The notes under the pieces were generated by a model. The model was not told the origin of the DNA, made no database searches, and saw nothing but the letters and a program-made list of their open reading frames with translations. The position numbers were made by a program, and so were the translations under genes. This document shows, one piece after another, positions 45,443 to 55,774 of a DNA stretch of 64,000 nt. Origin of the DNA: Coleophoma eucalyptorum (taxonomy: Eukaryota; Ascomycota; Leotiomycetes; Helotiales; Dermateaceae); contig JALRME010000009.1 in the NCBI GenBank assembly GCA_026120035.1, positions 1,217,161-1,281,160 of the forward strand, given 5' to 3'. Numbering within the stretch: the stretch's first letter is position 1; the number at the start of each line of letters is the position of its first letter.

Positions 45443-46195
45443 CTACCAAGGTACAATCTCTCCAGTAACATTGGTGAAGGTGCCCGACTTCTCAAGAGAA
45501 GCATTATCGAAAAGACTAACCACCCCCTTGATGCTGGCTTCTTTGGTAATAGGGGCCTCAGCCATGCCGACGCTGGTGGCTGCAAAGTTCCCCATGTCGG
45601 TTTGGACCCACCCTGGGTTGAAAGCCATGCTGATCAGGGACGGGTGCTCGAAGTGGAGCTTTCGAACCAGATAATTAGCAGCCGCCTTGCTCATTCCATA
45701 TGCGAAGAAAGGTACGGGGAACTGCTCCATGTTGCCCATCGTACCAATGGAAGAAGTGATGACAAAGAATCGAGGTTGTGGTGAAGCTGACAGCAGAGGG
45801 AAGAAGGCCTTGACTAGGTTGAGTGGTGCGATGGTGTTCACTTCCAAATGCTCCCGGACAACCTGAGCTGAAGTCTCGAGAACCGGAGCCACGTTCCCAA
45901 GGAGCCCGGCGTTGGAGACCAAGACATCGATCTTGCTAATGTTGTACTTTGATGTCAGCTCTGCAGCTGCTTTGGCCGGATCACTCTCTGAAAGCGCGTC
46001 GATCTTGACTATGATGAGGTTGCTACCTTCTCCTACAAGGACGGTAGAGAGGCTTTTGGAGGCGGATTCAACATTACGAACGGCTGCGATGACTGTTGTT
46101 TGAGGACGGGCAATGATGGCCTCGAGGAGTCCTAGGCCAATTCCTCGGTTGGCGCCAGTGATAAGATAAACGGTGTTGGTATTAACTGCCGACAT
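45443..46195 (-). CDS. Short-chain dehydrogenase/reductase (norsolorinic-acid-ketoreductase-like)
   Basis: Intronless, 250 residues, the full length of a classical SDR. The NAD(P)-binding motif TGANRGIG is at residues 13-20, the core NAG in LVSNAGLL, the catalytic Ser in VITSSIG and the Tyr-x3-Lys pair in FAYGMSKAAANYLVRK. The C-terminal PGWVQTDMG segment is typical. Residue pattern resembles the Nor-1/StcE subgroup that reduces keto groups on polyketides, but this subgroup is broad and the substrate is open. No intron, unlike most neighbours. The ATG at 46195 starts directly before the Rossmann fold. An AT-rich upstream region with GATTGTGATT-type repeats follows. Confidence 0.9.
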   Translation of the reverse strand: MSAVNTNTVYLITGANRGIGLGLLEAIIARPQTTVIAAVRNVESASKSLSTVLVGEGSNLIIVKIDALSESDPAKAAAELTSKYNISKIDVLVSNAGLLGNVAPVLETSAQVVREHLEVNTIAPLNLVKAFFPLLSASPQPRFFVITSSIGTMGNMEQFPVPFFAYGMSKAAANYLVRKLHFEHPSLISMAFNPGWVQTDMGNFAATSVGMAEAPITKEASIKGVVSLFDNASLEKSGTFTNVTGEIVPW

Positions 46196-47307
46196 TTTGT
46201 TTTTTTCTAATTATGATGCTCGAGATAAAGTTGAGTATATGGCTATTTGTTTAGAGCTAGGCTGTGTTGAATTGTGGTTTAAGTTTCTGGCTATGAGTTT
46301 CTTGATTTGATGTGATATGATAAGATGCGATCAGATTAGATTGTGATAATGATTTGATTTTGGCTTTGATTTTTGCTTTGGTTGTGATTTGGTTGTGATT
46401 GTGATTGTGATGTTGGAATGATATTGTCACTGTACACAACCTGTCCATCCTTATATACCTGAAGTGATAGATGAGAGGCATATACTACGAGCCACAATGA
46501 CGACAACAAGAGAGATTGATTATACAGCAGTTGAGACCGAAGCTGCAGATGTCGACAAGTTCGGCGTGCTGATTAACCGCCGAGTCGACATGCGCAACGC
46601 GTTCCCCTTAGTAATTCTAGCGAGACGGCGGTTGTTGTTGGTGCGGGCTGCATTGGCGCATTAGTGATACCTGCTTACTCTGCGTGGGACCCTTATCGGC
46701 CATAGGCGATAGGGGACGCCGATGAGAGCCACCCATTCAAAACAAGCTTTCATCCCCTTCAGATCATCTCTCGGTACGTAGGATGCGATCATCGTGTCAT
46801 AACTGCATTGGATTGGTGTTCCGATTAGTATTCATCGCATACTAGCTGACCAGGTCGATATGAACGAACCTTTGTCGGTGCTGCATGCGGAGCCGAAGCG
46901 AATCAGCATCCCTTCGCGACAGCTTGGCTGAATCATCTGAGTTCAGGTACCCGTGCCTTTGCTCTTCAACCAAGTCAGCGCCGCTGTTCATTAATCAATT
47001 GTCGAGTATGTAATACCCGACTGGGTGAGTCACAAAGCCTTCCCTTACTAAGGGCCAGTTGCGGGCATACTGGCTTGTCGGTGTTAGCAAGTCCTAGGCA
47101 CCGGCCATTCCTATTGTGTCCACTGAGAGAGAAAGTTTGTGAGAAAGCTTGTTTTTCGCTTACATCTTTTATGTTACAGAAAGGACCTTCTCGAATTCTA
47201 TGGAAGTCTACATAGGTAGTAGGTTAATAATACAAATCGCGGTATTTCCGATATGCAAGTCGTGAACCGCTGGTCGGTTTATAGCCCGTGCTATCTGTTC
47301 TCGACGG
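46196..47307. other. 1.1 kb intergenic between the two SDR genes
   Basis: Holds the promoter of the first SDR gene (minus strand), with imperfect GTGATT/TGTGATTT repeats at about 46310-46410. A possible FAD-protein fragment sits at 46497-46705 (separate entry). No intact gene seen. Confidence 0.45.
46497..46705 (+). pseudogene. Possible relic of an FAD-dependent oxidoreductase N-terminus
   Basis: A 55-codon frame from the ATG at 46497 overlaps a second frame (about 46623-46705) that reads ETAVVVGAGCIGALVIPAY, a GxGxxG dinucleotide-binding motif preceded by hydrophobic residues. The two frames are not joined by a plausible intron and both end within 100 bases. This looks like a broken start of an FAD enzyme, but chance cannot be excluded. 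Confidence 0.25.
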
Positions 47308-48686
47308 CTACCCAAGTATATCCTTCAGAACCTTCTCGCTAGTTTCCCAGAGCTCCATGGCTAGGTCATCCTTTGCACCATTTGCAATCGGCTCTTCTAC
47401 CTTTCCATGGGGGACTAAATATGCACCGCCAAACTTTTCCTTCTCCGCCCAGACCTCAGGATTCGTTGCTGCGAATAAGGTGTTTAAAGCTCCTTCCGCG
47501 GGACCTATCCTCTGTGCAAAGGCCTCTTGATTTTCCGGCCGTACGATCTTTAGAGTTCCATCTACGAGTACGGGAACACGGTTAGTTTTGGAAAAGAGAT
47601 TGGGAGAGGGTATGCAAAGGATTACCGGTTTTTATAAGCCCCGGATGCAAAGAAATAGAAAGTGCTTTTATCCCTTCTTTATCAAAGTTCTTTTGTAGCT
47701 GTCTCGCAAAGAGGAGGTTTGCTAGTTTCGACAGCCCTAATTTCATTTGTTATTAATACATTCTTCCTTTGGTTTCCAGTTTTGGTCATAGTTGAAATCC
47801 ATATTTGGGCTGGATCTTACCATAGCGAGTGAAAGCAGCATCGCCAATTTGAGTAGGTTCCAATTCAATATTAAAGCTAGCGGGAGAATCGAACCTAATA
47901 CCTGGAGGAAGAAGCTTATATGCCGGTGCTGAAACCTTGAGCCATTGTTAATAAATATTCTATTGTAAAGACATAGAGGATGTCATACCGTGACCACACG
48001 GACTCCTGGGCTTGCCTCGGCTGTTTTCCTCAACAGAGGGAGAAGTGATTTGGTTAAGACAAATGGGGCGAAATGACTAGTGTCGGTTATTCATAAATCT
48101 GGGGCTTTGAATGGTAGTGGGAATGTACTTAGTTGTAAAAGCCACCGAAATCCCATAAGAGTTGAGAACCACGGGCATGGAAAGACTATATTTGTTAGTA
48201 GATAACGACTAATCCGGGGACTATCCCTACATGGCAGCGTTGTGGACAAGAATGTCCAGTCTACTCTCTTTCATCAAGAAATTCTGCGCTGCAGCATTAA
48301 CAGCCTTCAAATCTCCTAGGTCGGCTACGAAAGGGCGGAGCTTATCCGCCGCAATAGCTGGATTGCCTGATCTCATCTGCTGGATAGCGGCTTCCGCTTT
48401 CTCACCACTGCGCGCGCCGATATATACCTTGGCACCATGGGAAGCCAGCTGGTAAGCTGTATGGAAACCAATGCCATTAGAGGAACTTCGGAAAGTCGTC
48501 AGTTTTGTTAATGCAGGGGAAGGGGAGTATATACTTTGCCCCAGTTACTAAAGCGATTTTTCCAGTGAGGTCAGGGATCGCTTTGACCAGAGGCCATTTC
48601 TATTGTATAGCTGTGTCAGCGCGACTTGGGTTATATAGACATTTCCGGGTAGCGTCTAATGTGATTACCAGATTTCCAGCTACCAT
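47308..48686 (-). CDS. Short-chain dehydrogenase, retinol-dehydrogenase/WWOX-like, eight exons
   Basis: Complement of 48669..48686, 48535..48599, 48231..48485, 48129..48185, 47989..48076, 47821..47935, 47626..47736, 47308..47561: 320 residues with every phase closing. No exon gives a long open frame alone, so the gene is easy to miss. The spliced protein begins MVAGNLKWPLVKAIPDLTGK and has the nucleotide motif TGANSSNGIG, DILVHNAAM (core NAA), the catalytic Tyr-x3-Lys in RYGLSKLANLL and the ISLHPGLIKTD segment. The C-terminus (GGAYLVPHGKVEEPI) is typical of this branch. Such enzymes oxidise or reduce aldehydes, alcohols or ketones with NAD(P)H. It lies divergent to the first Zn2Cys6 gene with 383 bases between the starts, suggesting shared control. 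Confidence 0.85.
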
Positions 48687-49069
48687 AATGGTGTTCTAAG
48701 ACGGGGATTCAAAATGAATGTGAAAAAAAAGCGGAATTCTTTGAAGACTAGGCGCCGTCTCCAATTCTTTTCTACAGATGAAATGCGTGTTTAATTGATC
48801 TCTTTCAAGTCTGGCATTGATCCCATTTTATATGCGAGCAGCATGTCGCGGCCGATGCGGCACCAACCCTTCTGGTATCCACCCTGTCAGACTCCAATCG
48901 CGCCTAAGCCACAAAGAGTATAGAGTGCTTGAGTTAGTGGCGGCTGGAAACCCTTCTTGGCATTTGACGCCGCCACTACGCAATCACGCATTCTACTTCC
49001 TCTTGCTGGTCGGGAACGGCCTCAGTTTCCATTGCAACGTTTCGGCCAGGGCGTTTTGTGGTCTCTAAT
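48687..49069. promoter_or_regulatory. Divergent promoter between SDR and Zn2Cys6 regulator genes
   Basis: 383 bases separate two outward-reading ATGs. Contains GCGGCCGATGCGG (48847-48859) and CGGGAACGGCC near 49012, CGG-rich sequence that a Zn2Cys6 factor could use. No further evidence. Confidence 0.4.
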
Positions 49070-50848
49070 ATGATGGACCCGCCTGCTCGTCGAGCCCCAA
49101 AAGTCTGCGTCAATTGTAAAACCCGCAAGAAAGCATGTGACAAGGCGTTGCCCAGTTGCGGCTATTGTGCCCAGTAGGTGCACCTCGGGGCAGGTCCTGG
49201 ATAATGCCCAGGACTGCCATATTTGACTGTGCTTCTAGTGTTGGCTACAACCAAGCTAACCATTTAATAGTCGTGCTCTTGTTTGTCAATATATTATACC
49301 AGCATCATGGCCCGGGCCAGAAGAAAACAATTCTTCCAACAAAGACGCCCCGTCCTATCGTGAATTCGTACTGTCGTTGAAGACTCCAGCTCCTTTAACA
49401 GCGGTAGACCTGGAGTGCTTTCGAAAATCACCGTCGAGCCGGTTAACGGACAAATCCTCTGATTCCGTCCTGTCGCCTAGCCTGTCGTCTGCCACGCTCT
49501 TGGAGCCATGGGGACTTGATAGCATTATTCATGATCAGGTCCATCGTATCATTCAAGCGACAGGCCAGTTTATTGACGATATAACTATTCGATATTTTCG
49601 GGGTATTCATCCATGGATTCCGATTATATCCAGGAGAAACTTCCAAACTTATCTTCTCAATTCCTCTACCCCACCACGGGCGGACTTCTCTATACTCCTC
49701 CTGAGCATGTGTCTCGTCACCTACCATTCTTCACATGTTACCGCTGAGCTCATTAATCAGGACGCAATATACTTCACTACAAAAATGCTCTTCACACAAG
49801 TGCAAGGAGCCGTTTCGTCAAGAAATTTGATTCAGGCTGGAATTCTTATCACAATATATGAGTATGCTCATGGCAAGCTCGATGCAGCATACACGTCAAT
49901 TACGAGCTGTGCCGAGATCGCCGATACCCTTGGCTTGCACAAGCTGATGTATCAACAAGTCAACGAGGCACTTCTTGATAAAGAGGAACAAAGGAACATA
50001 TGGTGGGGCATCGTCATCTATGAAAGGTGGGTTAACCTATGTTGGTCGTTTGCTCTGGTAGTCGAGTCTACTATTCCGCTACCACTGGCGCTGAAATCTC
50101 GTAATTTGGACACTGACCGAAGTAGGGCGATCCTTTGTGATATGATGCCAGCTGATCAGCCTCTGGCTACAATATTTCCTAGTAGTGTTGCACCCTTACC
50201 TACAGAGTCGGTGGTTCTAGATCGGATTGATAATGTTCACACGAGAGCGACAACGCATCTATTGAGCTCCGTTATAGATATTGAACACCTTAGTAACTTT
50301 GTCGGACAAGCCCAGGCTGCACATCTTCTCGACCAAGTACTTAACATTATAAAGACAGTTGATATAAAATCTAAGCTATTAGAGCTGGCAAAAGTTGATG
50401 AGAAACTAATGGTATTGCTTGGCATCTTGTTAGAAAAGTCTCACAACACGAAGGAACATTATTGTGGGGCAATTGCTATATGCATAAGGTGCGTTGGAGT
50501 TTTCTATTGGTTCTTGTAAAGTCTAACTCAAATCATGACAGAGCTCTTTATGTTTTACATTATCATGTATTGGACCAAGCAACGACACAGCTTGAGGATT
50601 GGGGGGAAAGCTCTGCTGCAGCACTCAACACCCTCTCGAAGATGGTAGTTGACATTGCAAAGTACTACAATATGCAGTTTAATTTGGACGATTATAACTT
50701 ACCTCCACCTGCCACATTCTATATTGCTCAGGCTTCTCTCAAGCATCTTGAAAGAAATCAATATCCATCAGTAGACACTAGGACTGAAAATATTGAGAGA
50801 TTAAGGACGTATATAGATAATCTTAATAGCAAGTGGAATATTACCTAA
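49070..50848 (+). CDS. Zn2Cys6 fungal transcription factor, 542 residues
   Basis: Three exons: 49070..49173, 49271..50488, 50542..50848. Residues 13-40 form the binuclear zinc cluster: Cys13, 16, 23, 30, 33 and 40 (C-x2-C-x6-C-x6-C-x2-C-x6-C), with basic residues RKKACDKALPSC. An intron (49174-49270) splits the cluster between Cys33 and Cys40. The central part resembles the fungal-specific transcription factor domain: DDITIRYFRGIHPWIPIISR and SITSCAEIADTLGLHKL, then EEQRNIWWGIVIYERW. The segment after IYERW (WVNLCWSFALVVEST) differs from the family's usual text; a 35-nt GTGGGT..GGTAG intron there is too short to be credible, so I read through. It is probably a regulator of the surrounding cluster. 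A Cys-rich start and a GTAG-type donor right after the fifth Cys fix the start ATG at 49070. Confidence 0.82.
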
Positions 50849-50917
50849 TATACTTTTGTCGCCCCACTATAGCGTTATATCATCCTACCATGATAGTAGG
50901 AACCAACTCCGACAGCT

Positions 50918-52447
50918 TTATTTCAAATCACTTGCTTGCCCAATAGTGTCCCGTTCCCTTCTTGCCCAAGACAAAGTCTTGCGATACTGCAAGGCCATCT
51001 GGGAAGGTAGGTTCAATTTAACCAAGGCTGTTGATATGATTCGGTCTAGTGAGTCGAAGATCTGGCCTAGCAGCCGCGAGCCAAACGGGGAGCAAAGACA
51101 CTGTGTAATGGTGGCACACGGGAAACTGTCATCAATATTGAGGTAGGCCGACGGTTTAAGCTCTGATAGGCTCCAGCTGTCCTTATGGTTCTGCACATTG
51201 CCCAAAAACGAACCTTCAGAAGCCTTTATATTATCAATCCAGTCTAGTTCACGTAAGTAATGCGAACTGGAGACTTCTATAGAATTGGCTCTCGTATCCA
51301 GCTCTTTCATTAAATGGCTCACCTCTAGCTGGAGCAGGTACCATTGATTGAAAACATAAGAGACTTCTGGCGAAGGATTGCTGGATCTGCTGAAGGGTGC
51401 TTGTCGAGATAGCCATTCGCTTGGGATACGATATTGCCAGGAGCGCAAGCGTTCAAGAAGCTCTGATAAGCCTTTTCGTAGAGTTGTTCCTGAATCCAAG
51501 AGTTTGTTCTCCAATTGACGCTTCAGAGAGAGCATAGTAAAGCCACAGGCATCGAGTTCCGTTGCAGGAGTATATGAGTCGCACAACTGGCCAATCTCTC
51601 CATCAAGCTTCCACAGATCCCAGTTTCTGGTTTCTCTTGTCCCGGAGACTGCTAGGCTAACGGCATTATGACGAACAGCATCGAACAGCGCGAGCGATGA
51701 CCTATCTTGAAAATTCAAATGCCCTCGCTTTCTAACCAAAGCTTCCGCACCTTCTTGGTGGATTGCGTTGCTAGATCTCCTTCTATATCTCCGATCTCGT
51801 ACATGGCCTCCAAATCCAACTAGGATGACTGCTGTCAAAGTCTCATCTTTCAAACTACTGATCGGGTCTTTGATAGCGGCAAGTATGCTCACAATAACCT
51901 TGGCCATTAATTGGTCTTCTAGAGGGTACGGCCGGGCGTTGCTATAGTTGCCCATCATTGACACAGCCAGCCAGGATGTGGCCACCGCCAGAGGAGAGTC
52001 GAGCGCTACCTTCCGGTAGAGTGGTTGGAGATAGTCTAGGTGGCCATGACTTGCTCGCCCATCCCTTGCCCCCATTGCGATACTATCGGAGAATAAGAAG
52101 GCCAGCGCATGTGATTCCAGGTCGTAAGCGATATCTTTTGGTAAGGGCAATGCTTGCTCGGTCTCGCCCGGAGCTTTTCCGGGGGACTTTGGCGACTTGC
52201 GCTTTGGATTTCGGTGGCGGCTTACGACAGAGGCAGTCTGGTCTCTGAGAAATATATCAAGTTCATGACCATATCCGGGACAGTTGTAGTTTAACCTGAC
52301 GCACTGCTTGCATACTGGCCGCTCGAGATCACACTGCTGGATTTGTCAGCGACTAGTGTAGAGGCAATTGACACAGCGTAGTGGTCCTGCCTTAATATGA
52401 CGACCTTTGCATCTTTGACAACCTTTGGCTGGACCACGATGAACCAT
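50918..52447 (-). CDS. Zn2Cys6 fungal transcription factor, 490 residues, with GC-AG intron
   Basis: Two exons, complement(50918..52333, 52391..52447). Residues 10-37 form the zinc cluster: Cys10, 13, 20, 27, 30 and 37, with C-x2-C-x6-C-x6-C-x2-C-x6-C spacing. The 57-nt intron lies between Lys19 and Cys20, right inside the cluster, and begins GCAGGA, not GT; it ends CTGAC..CCAGCAG, a strong branch and acceptor. Without splicing the frame stops after 14 codons. The N-terminal GPAKGCQRC and CPGYGHELDIFLRDQT text matches the ascomycete group of regulators with MVxxGxxSKGCxxCRxRxIKCD openings. The rest is a fungal transcription factor domain. It ends 69 bases from the stop of the plus-strand regulator (tail to tail). 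A target within the cluster is likely but not shown. Confidence 0.8.
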
Positions 52448-53120
52448 GACTTCTGCAGTCAAGTAGAAAAAAGAGGTAGGAAATCTAGTTCAGGCAGACT
52501 GACAATCTTTCAGCGGCGTTTTCCATCACTCGATTGAGTAATAATCGAGAGATACTTTTCTTGGATAGAAAGCTTAATCGTTTAAAGCACGATGATACGA
52601 AAGTCTGGTATGCGGAACGCTGTTTGGCCATATATGATCGTCAAGGGTCGAGAGACAGTCAACCATGGTAGATACGAGCGTCATTTGATGGCCATTTGCC
52701 ATGTAAACTATATCTCAAAATCTTCCAAATTCAGTTAGTACTAGCTGGAGGCCTAGAAGCACGTGTCACTTATAGGCGAACGAGATAATCCTCGATGAGA
52801 TGGTTATCAAAGACTGAACGCACTAGTAGTTTAGGTGGGATGGCTACTGCGTGATCATGGATAGGAACTATGCCGCAAAACATGCCACGAATAGGATAGC
52901 TCGCTGTGTCGAACGGAGAAAAGCGGCAACTTGAATATCCTCACTATATATACAGTGCTTGGAGTGAGGCCAGGAGTTCAATAAAGAAAACCTGAATTAT
53001 TCTTCTATCTATAGTGAACTTCTTTATCAAAGAAAGATTTTTATCTTCTTAAGAAACCACAATCCGAGGCTTATTTGCCGTTTTCATTGAATAGCAGTCA
53101 TAGCTAAACGGAGCGCTACC
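52448..53120. promoter_or_regulatory. Divergent promoter between regulator and cupin genes
   Basis: About 670 bases between two outward-reading ATGs. TATATATA at about 52946-52953 is a probable TATA element for the cupin gene. No gene seen. Confidence 0.45.
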
Positions 53121-53660
53121 ATGGCTCAAGCTTCAAGCACCCCACTCAACAACCTTCGGGACCCCAGCCGCTTTATTACAGATACCAACAACGATGGCAA
53201 GACCGTCTTTTCCACGACTCTTCCGGAGTCCCTACCTATTGTGAAGAATCTAGATGGCGCGCTCTTCAGGCTTTGCTACACCACGGATCGCCCGCCTGTG
53301 TCGCTAGCTGGTAACACCGACATCAACACCTATGGCAACTATCTACAGAACCCACCCGGACTCATCGTGCCTGGCGGCGGCAGCGTGGTATGGTACATCG
53401 ACACACCCCCTGGCGGAGGTAGTCCGATGCATCGCACTGTGAGCCTGGACCTTGTCATCCTGCTGGAGGGAGAGATTGAGCTATTGCTGGATAGCGGGGA
53501 GACGCGGTTATTGAAGCCGGGCGATTTGGCCATACAAAGGGCCACCATGCATGCTTGGCGCAATCCCAGCGAGACCAAATGGACGAGGATGATAGGTGTA
53601 ATGTCTGAGTGTGAACCAGTAGAGATAGATGGTAAAAAGCTTGGTACTGAGTTTCCATAG
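53121..53660 (+). CDS. Single-domain cupin protein
   Basis: Intronless, 179 residues. The cupin barrel spans about residues 85-160, with SPMHRTVSLDLVILLEGEIELLLDSGE followed by LKPGDLAIQRATMHAWRNPS. In bicupin terms motif 1 is PMHRT..L..LEGE and motif 2 GD..IQRATMHAWRN; a His in each (HRT, MHAWRN) and Glu in LEGEIE could bind a metal. Small stand-alone cupins of this type recur in fungal metabolite clusters, acting as cyclases, isomerases or dioxygenases, or with no known activity. No signal peptide. The PPGGGSPMHRT stretch precedes the barrel. Start ATG at 53121 has context TACCATGG. Function in this cluster is unknown. Confidence 0.85.
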   Translation: MAQASSTPLNNLRDPSRFITDTNNDGKTVFSTTLPESLPIVKNLDGALFRLCYTTDRPPVSLAGNTDINTYGNYLQNPPGLIVPGGGSVVWYIDTPPGGGSPMHRTVSLDLVILLEGEIELLLDSGETRLLKPGDLAIQRATMHAWRNPSETKWTRMIGVMSECEPVEIDGKKLGTEFP

Positions 53661-54189
53661 CATGTATATAATCTACATTGTTGTCATGGGTATACATATG
53701 ACCTGAACTTCACTTCCCATTATACAAGTAAATCCATCAGCACATTCTACACCCGCAAGTTAGTATACTAGTAATTAGTAAAGCAAGTTTTCAAGGAGCA
53801 AACATAAAGCAGCTAACGAAATTAAGTGAGGGTATAGGTAACGAAGAACTTACCAGATATTTGGGTAAAAGCCACTTGAGGATGCTGTTCCATTTTCCTT
53901 ATCGATTACTCTTGCGCTTAAGCTTAAGCTCTAAGGTATTAGAGGTAGATGACGGGTGCATGGCCTGTGACTATATCGAAGGCAGAATTCTTAATCCAGT
54001 GATCTGCAATAGTAAACGGCCAGTTACAGGGGATAGGACATAATAAAATTAGTGTCTATTTCATAAAACTAGTACTTAATAAATTTCTATATCTTGGTTG
54101 GCACCATAATGGTTTACAGTGACTGTATCCAAAGGCAATAACATCCGTTTATTCTAAGGGTTGAAATACCACACGCCGCATCCCTACTC
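53661..54189. other. Convergent AT-rich intergenic stretch
   Basis: About 530 bases between the cupin (+) and permease (-) stop codons. AT-rich, no gene seen. Confidence 0.5.
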
Positions 54190-55774
54190 TTACGAAGCAA
54201 TCGTGTTTGAATTGTCTGCACAACTGAAAGCCGACCCAACACCACCACCAGAGGTGTATGACGCTTTGATTGTAACAATTGTACCGTAGCTACAGAGCAT
54301 TAGTCAAGAACCATGGGTTTCTGAGCGGGAAACTTACGTTCCACCGATAAAGACAAAGGCTCCAAGTAAGGCGAGTAAGAGATGGATCCCGTAAAATACC
54401 TTTTGCTTCATGTTCCCCTTTCTATAATCGTCATAATCATAAAGCCATAAACAGGCAGGGAATATAATGCTCATCGGTGCTCCGCAGAAGGAACCGATCA
54501 GGGCGAGTAGGTCGTTAAAGACGGGGACAGCGGAACAGATGATGAAGCTAGCAAATCCAGCAACAAGATTGCAGGCAATCCAAGTAGTCCAATGGACGAG
54601 ACTATTAGACTGCAAGTGCTTGGTACCACGGAGGATGCGTACAAATGCGTACTTAGAGGAATTGTGGTTAAAGAGTCCAGCACTGACGATAAGACTAGGA
54701 AATGCGATACCGTACGCAATTTTCTTTAATAGTGGTCCAGCGCTACCAAGGGATGGTGTAGCAATCCATGTTCCACAGTAATAGTAGATGACCATTGAGA
54801 AAGAAAGGTACACAGCCCCAACAATGAATCCCACTGGGTAGACAGCCTTTCGGTAGTCCTGTGGCCTCTTCATCTCGGCAATAACTGAGACATAATTGGG
54901 ACCTGCTGCACTAGAAACGAAGATGGTGGCTGAAGCTGTAATTCCTGCGATGAAACCAGGATGAGCGATGACTTGGAAGCCTAGGTCGAACGGTCCGGTC
55001 TGAGGAGCTGCAGCTGGTCTATCCTGGAAAGAAACACCGATGACCACCACAAGCACACCGGAAATAACCGATACAAAAGCCATAGTAAGAGGCCAGGTCA
55101 TTTTACCCCAAGTGCGGATCGATGAAAACATGGTGACCATGATGAAACCCACAAAACTAAACCACACAGTGCAAGCACCGTGGTTTGAGAGAGCGTTCAG
55201 GGCAGTAGAGATACCAAGAATGCCACTGCCAGTGCAGAGAACATAATTGATCAAGAACAAGATACCAGCCACCTCACGGCCGAGTCGACCCCACATGATA
55301 CCACACTCATCCACAAGCGCTTCTTTTTGTCAGTAGTGTCTAGATGGATTCGGATTCAAAAGAACTGACTGTGGCATTCTGGATGTCTGTTGCGGAAATC
55401 GGCTAGTAAGATTGCAGTATCTGTCAGGTAAAGTCGTTAGTGATTAAACCTAAAGATTGTCGAATATACAGCAGGAAATACGAACAAGTGTTAAGAGCTT
55501 GCCAGGCAACAACGGAGAGGACACCACCAACAGCACCCAGAGTACCAAACGCGCCTGGGATACCAAGGACACCGGTAGCTATCTGGACCTTCAAGAAAAT
55601 GAGGATGGCACGCTGCCAAGTTACGGTCCGAAAGTCGACACCATTGACTGTACTCTTGAAAACCTCGCGTTCCTCTAACGAATTCACATCTACAACCTCG
55701 CCGTTTACGATGCTGGGTTCGCGCGGCTCAAGTACCGTAGTTTTCGAGGATTTCTCGTCAATTAGGACGGCCAT
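54190..55774 (-). CDS. Amino-acid permease, Aa_trans family (neutral amino acid/Mtr type)
   Basis: Four exons, complement(54190..54289, 54338..55322, 55370..55420, 55486..55774); 474 residues, phase closing. A hydrophilic N-terminus of about 55 residues is followed by some 11 hydrophobic helices. The first membrane segment, ILIFLKVQIATGVLGIPGAFG, carries the typical IGTG/TGVLGIP core of these proteins. Later segments (AGPNYVSVIAEMKRPQDY, FPACLWLY) fit Mtr-like fungal permeases. The first exon ends with one base of the Tyr codon (T|AT), and exon 2 is only 51 nt. The C-terminus (YTSGGGVGSAFSCADN) is typical. Such proteins import neutral or aromatic amino acids at the plasma membrane or vacuole. 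Its place in a cluster with an A-T-R enzyme suggests precursor supply or product transport. Confidence 0.85.

Noticed and set aside
49986..50125. Short intron within the 542-residue regulator after IYER
   Set aside because: The only candidate (GTGGGT to GGTAG) is 35 nt, shorter than the smallest credible fungal introns seen here, and the frame stays open without it.
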